DNA from: Chrysemys picta bellii
Taxonomy: Eukaryota; Chordata; Testudines; Emydidae
Length of the DNA: 64,000 nucleotides
Assembly: GCF_011386835.1 (NCBI RefSeq)
Contig: NC_088791.1
Location: 13,082,998 to 13,146,997 of the forward strand
Direction of reading: 5' to 3'
Made by a program: the position numbers and the translations under genes. Shown in pieces: positions 56,501-64,000 of this stretch (position 1 is its first letter; each line of letters begins with the position of its first letter). Below the pieces are notes generated by a model. It was not told the origin of the DNA and did no database searches. It worked only from the letters and a program-made list of their open reading frames with translations.

Positions 56501-57099
56501 CTGCTGCCCTTGGTTCAGAAAGGAGAGCCTCAGGCGGACAAAAGTTGTTTTTGTTTTTGATCCAAGTTTGATACTACTTTCAATATATTTGTTTCTAAAT
56601 TATGGGAATGTGTGGGACTATATTTTATGTATATTTGGCAGGAGCCAAATACGTTGCCCACTTGATTGTTCAGTTATGCAGAGTTTGTCCTGATGGTTAT
56701 AGTAGTAAAACTGCACTATTGTACACAAAGCTAAATATATTTGGTGGTGGCAACTACATTCTTTGGACTTACCTTGCTCACTGCATTGGGATTTATGTGC
56801 ATAACTGCCAGTGCATCAAGATGAGATTACTCTTTTCCACAGTTTGCATCTTAATGAGGATACAAATTTACTTAGACTCTTCGGATTTCATTCTTCCGTA
56901 CCTCAGAACGTGGTCAAAATTCACTCTGTCCTTATTTGTTCAGTATTCCCTTCCTATGTCTGCTCTTGCAGTGATGACTTTTGGGGTTCAGAGTGTTCTT
57001 CTGTTTCACCCTCCCATCCTCTGGCTTCCTTCCATATCATACTCTAATTCAAATTCTCCTCTTTCTCTTCCACATTAACCTTGTAGCCACTTACTTACT
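53592..57099. other. Intron 2, repeat-poor, nothing recognised
   Basis: AT-rich, no recognised mobile element. The 158-codon frame starting at 56602 has no recognised similarity and no coding support. Confidence 0.4.
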
Positions 57100-57188
57100 C
57101 CCTGATCCTGCAGCTGTTAGTTGTGCACACACAAGCCCCACTGACTTCAGTGTAAGTTTCATGTGCAGACGGACTTCAGGATCAGACC
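57100..57188. repeat. Palindromic MITE-like repeat (GATCCTGCA type)
   Basis: CCTGATCCTGCAGCTGTTAG is mirrored by GGACTTCAGGATCAGACC, with CCCCACTGACTTCAGTG in the middle. A relative of 53505. Confidence 0.65.
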
Positions 57189-58310
57189 TCTAGCCTCCTG
57201 TCTTTCCCCTTCCTTTGATTCCACAATATTCCACTTGTGTTGCCCCAGCTAGCTGGAACCCTCTGCCTCTCTCCATCCCACTGAGCCTCATCCTCTCTCT
57301 GAATCTCACCTTATGACCTCCTTTTCCCCTGGAGCTTATGATTATACAGTGGAAGCATTTTGTGATGCTCTGCATGAAGGACAGTATATAAAAAAAATAT
57401 ATTGCGTTGTATTCTTTTTCTTCATGGTAGATTTTTATCTTGTGATGCAAAAGTGTGGTAGTTTTCTTACAGGTTTCAGTAAAAGAGATATAAATTGGGT
57501 TTTTAAAAGTGCCTGTATCTTGATTGGTCAAAAGTTGTTCCAAGTAATATAATGAATGAATTGCTGCCACTCAAATGGTTAGAACAATTCATGATAATCT
57601 GACCTTGTAAAATTAAAAATCTCAAAATCCATAAATCAGCCAAGCAGGGGAGAGGAAAATTTCCTGTATTCTTACATTTGAAAGACCTTTGCACTGTCAT
57701 ACTTGAATACAAATACAGGAGTTTGTGTGTTAAGCCTTGCAATTCCAAGACAACTTTTGTCCAATTGACATCAGGCTAGATGTGTTTTGACTTAACAGGT
57801 ACATATGACAGCATGGGAAAATGTGATGACCCACCATCCTCAACAGTTTCAACTCTTAATGGATTTTAAAATGCTCTGATTGTTCCAAAAAAATTGATTT
57901 AAAATTGCTGTTCCTTAAATAACGGATTGCCTGAACAAACAAAAGGTATTGCTAAATAAAGAAGTTTACAAATGCATATTAGTTAAAAGTATTTTCTCCC
58001 ACAAGAAGGATCATTCAAGCTTAATGAAACTAACATATATTTAATATGTGTATGTATGTATGTTAATGCTCTTATGTTAGGCAGACCCTCTTGAATAGAT
58101 ATGTCCTGTTCCTATGCATGTTGCTTGAAGCCTCACCATCACTCTGTCACCCAATTTCCAATGAAAATATTTCTCAAGTATAGAATCACACCTAAAAATG
58201 GCTTTGTTGCTTTGAGATTTTGCTCTAAAAGTAATCTATGGGGAAAATATGGACCTTTTACCTTTAAATAATTTTAGAATCTGCTATGAAAATATGGTCA
58301 TTTATCCTGC
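57189..58310. other. Intron 2, nothing recognised
   Basis: The 57190-57570 minus-strand frame has no recognised similarity. Confidence 0.4.
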
Positions 58311-58311
58311 A

Positions 58312-58400
58312 TGTAGTGCTCTGTGCAAACATAGATGGGTCCCTGGCCCAAAGAGCTTACAATTTAGACAAGTACAATACAGAGTAATGCAATAGAAGTA
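58312..58400 (+). repeat. Ancient amniote repeat fragment
   Basis: GTAGTGCTCTGTGCAAACATAG and CCCTGGCCCAAAGAGCTTAC then AATTTAGACAAG follows the family at 5324. Confidence 0.55.
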
Positions 58401-58597
58401 GGCATGGTAAATCAATTTTGGAGGGCTGCAAAAGTTTTAAGAATGGATTTAAGAGGAGAAGGAAGTTGCGTGACGTAGTGAATCATAAGATCACAAATAT
58501 TTCTGTAGAATTCATTCTCTTACGATCATTTTTACAACAAAAGTCAGAATAACAGAGTTGGCAGGGTGTCAGAATTACAAAGATATCTAAATCCCTT

Positions 58598-59080
58598 TAA
58601 GAACCCAGGAATACAGACATTGCCGTACCAGATCAGTATCCTAATAAAGGATCCAGTCCAGTATCCGGTGTCTGACAGTGGTCAGTTCCAGATGCTTTCA
58701 AGAAAGGTGCAAGAAGTCCCTCCATGAACAACTATGGAATAACCTGCCTACAAGGAAGGTTTCTTCCTAGCCCCAGCTGTTAGGCTTACGCCCTGAAGCA
58801 TGAGGATTTATATCCCTCCCTAAAAAAAAACCCAAAACCTTAGCTAATATAACTGTGGATGGTCTCATTAGCCATGACAATATCAAATTCTTTTTTTAAT
58901 TCTATTATGCGCTTCACCTCAATGATATGTTATGGCAATGAGTACCACAGATTGATTGTGCATTGTGGAAGAACATTTCTTTATCAGTGTTAAATTGGCT
59001 GCTGTAGAATTTTGACTGTCCCCTCATTATTTCGGGTACCTCCATCAAGTCCCTACTTATTTCTCTCCTCTCTCAACTAA
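58598..59080 (+). mobile_element. Diverged CR1 untranslated region
   Basis: GCCGTACCAGATCAGTATCC, GTGTCTGACAGTGGTCAGTTCC, CTTTTTTTAATTCTATTATG and GGCAATGAGTACCACAGATTG follow in order a conserved non-coding part of turtle CR1 elements. No coding frame. Confidence 0.65.
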
Positions 59081-60385
59081 ACATTAAACTGACCAGATAT
59101 TGTGACAACTTTGGTCACCTGAGTTCTGGTCCAGCAGCTACATAGCTCCTGTGTTAAGTTGTTCGGTGTGTAATTGCTATGTTTTCTCAAATGCAAAAGT
59201 TGAAATTTTCTTGAGCCTTTTAAATGGAAAACCACAGGGATTACTGGACAGCTTTTGTTGGACTTTTTCACTGAATACTTATTTTGGTTGGATTTCTCTA
59301 TTGTTCTTAAACAATTCCTGAGGGTTCTCTAATGGTCAAGTCTCAGACCCGTTTAGATTACTTTTAGAACTACCATTGAGTTCTCTGGGCCCGGAATTTG
59401 CCTCTCAGTGCATTCATAACTTCAAAGCCCACATTAAATAGCCCATCATCTCCACAAAAATGATATGTACTTAAGTACAAGGTCAGAAAAAAATGCCATT
59501 AGTTAACACCAAGAAATGTCTCTTTCGTTGAGTAAGAATCCGTTTAAAAATTATTGCTTTAGTTAAAAAATTATCATAAGGGCTTTAGTCCAATTCATGG
59601 AGCTATTTCAAAATACAATATGTTCCCTTTGGAAATGAATATGAAGACTAGAAAGGTATTGTTTTTTGAAGGCCTGGCTCTTTGTTGTATGGGGTCTGGA
59701 GGAGAAATTAATTCAAGTCATTGTCTTGATAGTATTTGGTCTATTGCAGTTATTGTATATCCTCAGTCCTATAAGTAAATGAAGCTGGAACTGCAAGTAT
59801 CCTGTTTTATCTTTGAATCATTGGGTTTTTAAAAAAACGGCACCACAGCAGCTGCCTGCAGTGTGGTAGTAACCTGAGGGTCAAATGAACTTGAACTATA
59901 GCATTAGGTCTGTCGCTATGTCTATCAAGCTGTTCCTGTGAAGTGGGTCTCTGCGCTACTGACGGTGGCTTCTACACTGCTGGTTTTAAGTGAAACTTTA
60001 TGTTCTAACTGGGCTGCCATGCTTTCATAGCAGCTGCTTCCTCGTACTTTCAACTTGAAATAGGTTGTTCTTGTACGTAGCCTTGAATTTTCAAGTCCTA
60101 CAGTCAGAAGAGGCTGTATTTGTTTCACTAGAATGTTGAGCCTTGTCTGAGCTATTGTAATGAGAAGTAATGTGATTTGAAGGAAAATATATTTTAGGCA
60201 TGACACATTTACCTTATGATGCTAGTTTAATATATTCATTTATTTGCTTTTATCGTAGATGTATTATTGTCAACTAATGAAACTTACAAGCTTTCGCTGT
60301 TTGCTTCTTCTGACCAAAGATGACATTGAAATATTTTGCTTGTTCTGATACTTGCACTTCTGGTGATAGCCAGTGTTTCGAGGAA
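59081..60385. other. Intron 2, nothing recognised
   Basis: No repeat family or gene recognised. Confidence 0.4.
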
Positions 60386-60795
60386 ATAAAGGCTAAGGCC
60401 TACATTTCAAAAAGTGAGTAGTCACTTTGGGTGCCCACCTTATGACACCTTAAAGCAGTGATTTTCAACCTGTTGTCCATGGACCCCTGGGAGTCCGCAG
60501 GCTATGTCTAAGGGGTTCATGAAAGGTTGTCACTACCATAGAACGGTGGTTTTCACTTGTGTTCTGTGGACCCCTGGTGGTCCGCAGACTATGTATAAGA
60601 TTTCCAAAGAGGTCTGCACTTTCATTCAAAATGTTTTAGGGGGTCTGCAAATGAGAGAGGTTGAAAACCACTGCCTTAAAGGAACCGGATGTTTTAGATA
60701 GCTGTGCTCAATGCTTTTTAAAAACAAGGTCCTAGGAAGATGTCTGATGTTGGGCATCCAGATTTGCTGTTCACTCTTGGTAAATTTAGGCAGAA
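60386..60795. repeat. Palindromic MITE-like repeat split by an hAT
   Basis: TTTCAAAAAGTGAGTAGTCAC, GGGTGCCCACC and GACACCTTAAAG lie left of the hAT. GTCTGATGTTGGGCATCC and GCTGTTCACTCTTGG lie on the right as the mirror half. It is a relative of 24769-24940. The target word CCTTAAAG is the duplicated site of the hAT. Confidence 0.7.
60456..60673. mobile_element. 218-bp hAT MITE with perfect TIR and TSD
   Basis: CAGTGATTTTCAACC at the left and inward CAGTGGTTTTCAACC at the right match at 14 of 15. Both flanks are CCTTAAAG (60448-60455 and 60674-60681). The interior holds a diverged tandem duplication of GTGGACCCCTGGTGGTCCGC-type text. Confidence 0.95.
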
Positions 60796-61618
60796 TTGTA
60801 TATGTATATAGAACATATAAAATAAACACACAGATATATTGACACCGCTTATTTTTAAGAAACTCCCACCCCTATGCAATGTTTGAGTCACGATATAAAA
60901 TCTTGTCGTATTATTATTTCTTGAAAACATTTTTCATCTGATCAAATGCTGCTTAATAACTTCTGCTAAGATATAGATTGAGGTAATTAAGGGCTAAATA
61001 AAGAGCATCCTTTTGGTCCGCAAGGGATATCACCCTGGTTTTTAAAGTGTAGTGTCTTGAAATAATTAGACTCCTCTAATTTAATGTAAAAGAAGCTGAG
61101 ATAAGAAATTATTCTCTATAGACAAAGATTTTTTTGTAAGACTCTGTGCCACTGCATTGCTTTTAGGTGTACATTCATTGAGCTGCTTATGCTCAGAAGG
61201 TAGTATAAATACGTATACAATACGTATTTCATCAAAGACTGGTCCATGGCCCTTATTGACAAGAAAGTTAATGGCTTTTGAATTCTAAGGCTTGGGAAAT
61301 TCCCAGCAATTTCATGCTCGGAGCATCGCCCCAGTAGAGAATACCTGTTATCTGAGAGTGAGAATTAGAGATACCTTTTAGTTACTATGGGTAAGTTAAT
61401 GAGGATTGTATTTGAACTGAGAGGAAGGAGGGCACAACAACCTATCTAAAAACCAACCAAGCAAAAAAAAGTGTAAGTTCCCAAAAGAAAACAAACTACA
61501 ACAAGCTGTAGATTGCATATTTAAATTTTCTTGGTACTTCACAGATTGAAAAATGGAATGAAACAAATTAAAAAGGATAAAAGCTTTACAAAAATAAAGG
61601 GACTTCAATTCTTGCATC
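60796..61618. other. Intron 2, nothing recognised
   Basis: AT-rich. No repeat family or gene recognised. Confidence 0.4.
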
Positions 61619-61621
61619 TTA

Positions 61622-61892
61622 GGGCAGGTCTACACTATGGGGTTAAGTCGACCTAAGTTACACAACTCCAGGTACATGAATAACGTAGCAGGAGTCAATG
61701 TACCTTAAGTAGACTTATTGCAGTGTCTACACCGCACTGGGACTCACCTTATGCTTCTCGTTCCAATGGCGTACTGGAGTCGACAAGCGAGCGATTGGTG
61801 GTTCATTTAGTGGGTCTTCACTAGACCTGTTAAATTGACTCCAAGTGGATCGATCGCCATAGCCTCAATCCACAGTAAGTGTAGACAAGCCC
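61622..61892. mobile_element. Harbinger-like MITE with TTA duplication
   Basis: GGGCAGGTCTACACT on the left and inward GGGCTTGTCTACACT on the right are inverted. TTA flanks both ends (61619-61621, 61893-61895). The interior has AACTCCAGGTACATGAATAA and CGTAGCAGGAGT, the decayed hairpin found whole at 4166 and about 63092. Confidence 0.9.
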
Positions 61893-61895
61893 TTA

Positions 61896-62732
61896 GTCAT
61901 TCTCCACCAGTCAGCTATTCAATATGGGTTTTATTGCTACTTTGTATAAGAGTTCAAGCTGTACTGAACCTCAAGATGATTCATAGTTTTTTAGGGCCAA
62001 AAGAGACGATGAGATCATCTAATCTGACCTCTTGTAAAACACAGGCAAGAGAATTTCATCCAATTATTCCTGTATTGAGCTTAGTAATTGGCGCCCAATT
62101 TATTTGTAATTGTAGATGCTATGTGGTACTTTGTGCTGTTCCCCATTGTAGCAGTTGCATGCTTGTTTTGACTTCTGTGGTGGAGATCTGCAGGGGCCAG
62201 CAGTCTGACAGAATATCTATTGGCTTGTTAAAATGATAGTCAACTTTAAAATAAACAAAAGTACAAGAGGACCATTTCTCTGCTTTTCAGTTTTCCTGTG
62301 TTTTGCTTTTAATACAGTTTTTCAGTTGGTGTACCCTGCCGTTTCTGATTCCTCCCTCAGTTTCTTGGCCAGTGGGAGCAAGTTTGGTTGAGAGTTTGAT
62401 ATAACTGTATCCCCTTCTTTAATACTCCACAGAAGCAGATGGAGGGCCCCTCCAAACAAATATTAAGGGAATTCTAGGGAGGGATGGGAGAGGTAGCTGG
62501 GGCAGCTGTATGAGCAGTTGGGTTGGATAGTGTGTCTGGGGTATTGGAGCAAGTGCTTTCTTCCCACCATGTCTAGCTTCTGCCCCACTCTTGCTGGTTT
62601 CTCATCTGTCAGAAATTCAGCAGTGGGGAGGCAAAAAGGCCACCTGACAACCTGCAAGGCAAGTACCATAACTCTCTGTGGCTGAGTTTGGTGTAAGTGG
62701 TACTGTAGAAGAATCCTTCTACAGGAGCTCAG
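61896..62732. other. Intron 2, nothing recognised
   Basis: Contains TTTTAGGGCCAAAAGAGACG near 61990, which resembles a CR1-like phrase, but too short to assign. Confidence 0.4.
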
Positions 62733-62916
62733 TTGGGGGGGTAGCTCAGTTGTTTGAGCATTGGCCTGCTAAACCCAGGGTTGTGAGTTCAATCCTTGAG
62801 GGGGCCACTTAGGGATCTGGGGCAAAAATCAGTACTTGGTCCTGCTAGTGAAGGCAGGGGGCTGGACTCGATGACCTTTCAGGGTCCCTTCCAGTTCTAT
62901 GAGATAGGTATAGGTA
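62733..62916 (+). mobile_element. tRNA-derived SINE of cryptodiran type (copy 3)
   Basis: A-box-like GTAGCTCAGTTG, B-box-like GAGTTCAATCC (62785-62795), then TTGGTCCTGCTAGTGAAGG and GGGGCTGGACTCGATGACC. The body follows copy 1 closely and keeps a better B box. It ends in GATAGGTATAGGTAT rather than in a long A tail. Confidence 0.9.
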
Positions 62917-63053
62917 TGCAGCCCTGTTTGGATGTATTACATTCTGGCAGGAACAGGGAGGTGTTGGACTGCCAAGTATACAAGGGTGACATAAGATGCA
63001 TAACAGCACTGATACAGTCATTTTTACTGTTCCCCTGTTTGTATGGTGTGTCA

Positions 63054-63335
63054 GGCTATGTCTACCCGACCACGGTAAGTCGGCCTACACTATCCAACTC
63101 CAGCTATGTGAATAACGTAGCTGGAGTTGACGTACCTTAGGTCGAGTTACTGCGGGGGTTCGATGCGAGAAACTCTCCCATTGACTTACCTTACTCTTCT
63201 CATTGGGGGTAGAGTACGGGGGTTGACTGGAGAGCGATCTGCTGTCGATTTGGCGGGTCTTCGGTAGACCCGCTAAATCAACCACTGGTGGATCGATCTC
63301 GGATTGTCGATCCTGGCTGTAGTGTAGTCCAGCCC
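63054..63335. mobile_element. Harbinger-like MITE with TCA duplication
   Basis: GGCTATGTCTACCC at the left and inward GGGCTGGACTACACT at the right are inverted. TCA flanks both ends (63051-63053, 63336-63338). The interior hairpin AACTCCAGCTATGTGAATAA, CGTAGCTGGAGTT is well kept at 63097-63129. Confidence 0.88.
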
Positions 63336-63338
63336 TCA

Positions 63339-64000
63339 GACAGCTACAGGGGCAAGGAAACCCATTTGAAAAAATGTAAACCTCCAGTGTATGTAGACAG
63401 TCTCAGAAGCAAAAGTAGTATTAGAAATTAAATTTCTGATGTCATTGAGTAGAAAATGTGTAGACATTTTTCTACACTTTTTTGAAAGTTACTAGATTTT
63501 AAGTTGACTGTGTCCCGTTAAATCTTTATCAGGTAGTTTAGTGAAATGCCAGAAGTGTGTATGTTTGTAGGTGTGCATATATACTCTGCATGGTTTATTG
63601 GATGTTTCTGTACCTAATGGAGTGTTAGCTGCAGTAGAGTGTTGAAAGAGGTATGAAAAACATTTTGTCTAAAAATATCAGGAAGCTTCCCCATCCCCCC
63701 TGTATTGTTTATTGGGAACTTTTTTCCCCTCTTAAGATATTTGCTTATGGTGTAATGTAGCTAATTTAAGCATCTGTTTATCACTGCCTGGCTAGACTGA
63801 ATGTGAAATTTCAATTGAATTACCTCCCAAGAGAGCTTTGAGCTCTGAGGGTAAAACAAATCATTTTCTCTCCATTCCCCTGGGATTGTCAATAAAAAGA
63901 ATTCATCTAAATAGTTTACATGCATTTTGAAAATGTTGCATCTACTGGACTTGACTTTGTTGTTAGTGGAAAATTGCCAGTATAAATGGAATATCAGCTT
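63339..64000. other. Intron 2, nothing recognised
   Basis: AT-rich intronic DNA to the window end. No gene or repeat recognised. Confidence 0.4.

Larger units (their letters stand above)
23111..64000 (+). other. TAF3: TAF3 intron 2, first 40.9 kb
   Basis: No frame after 23110 carries TAF3 similarity, so the intron continues past the window end. A very long second intron agrees with the human gene as I remember it. The intron is AT-rich and has fewer repeats than intron 1. All other recognised pieces in this range are transposable elements listed separately. Confidence 0.88.

Noticed and set aside
56602..57078. 158-codon plus-strand frame
   Set aside because: Overlaps two other frames of similar length, no domain recognised, ordinary intron DNA.
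62735..62810. A genuine tRNA gene
   Set aside because: The A and B boxes are there, but no full cloverleaf with an acceptor stem is seen and the sequence continues into the SINE body and CR1-like tail.

Overview
The window is vertebrate nuclear DNA, most likely from a cryptodiran turtle. The organism call is an inference. It rests on the repeats: a tRNA-derived SINE with a CR1-like tail (three copies), CR1 3' ends carrying the TTCTATGATTCTATG-type terminus, and several DNA-transposon families whose sequence I associate with turtle genomes. There is no bacterial or viral gene organisation, and the coding density is below 1%.

One real gene is present: the 5' part of TAF3 on the + strand, the histone-fold subunit of TFIID that also reads H3K4me3. 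A CpG-rich promoter (about 1030-1460) with a YY1-type motif and two short upstream ORFs precedes coding exon 1 (1271-1436, residues 1-55). Intron 1 runs 1437-22867. Exon 2 (22868-23110) completes codon 56 and continues to residue 136. The rest of the window (23111-64000) is the start of a very long intron 2. The large third exon, the lysine-rich middle and the C-terminal PHD finger lie outside.

Intron 1 is repeat-dense. Right after the exon 1 donor lies a G-rich 37/54-bp minisatellite (1460-2460). Its unit resembles the exon 1 donor itself, and decayed relatives continue to about 3 kb. Further on are Harbinger-like MITEs, hAT elements, a tRNA SINE, a degenerate LINE with endonuclease and reverse transcriptase (11.1-14.6 kb, minus), a Tigger-like MITE, and a multi-layer nest at 18257-22266 (an LTR-like repeat hit by a SINE, a CR1 that holds another CR1, and a 2.6-kb hAT with a perfect 8-bp target duplication).

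Intron 2 is AT-rich and much poorer in repeats, with long stretches (24.9-29.2, 50.6-57.0 kb) where I recognise almost nothing. It holds a hAT element with a broken transposase ORF and very long inverted ends (34.7-36.3 kb), its deletion derivative carrying a nested Tigger-like MITE (41.7-42.5 kb), paired MITEs inserted in a palindromic repeat (42.7-43.4 kb), a clean hAT MITE with a perfect TSD (60.4 kb), and Harbinger-like MITEs near the end.

I found no convincing wholly new system. The most unusual signals are the donor-like minisatellite beside a strong splice donor, the hammerhead-ribozyme-like fold retained in three copies of a dispersed repeat, and the well-dated nested insertions.
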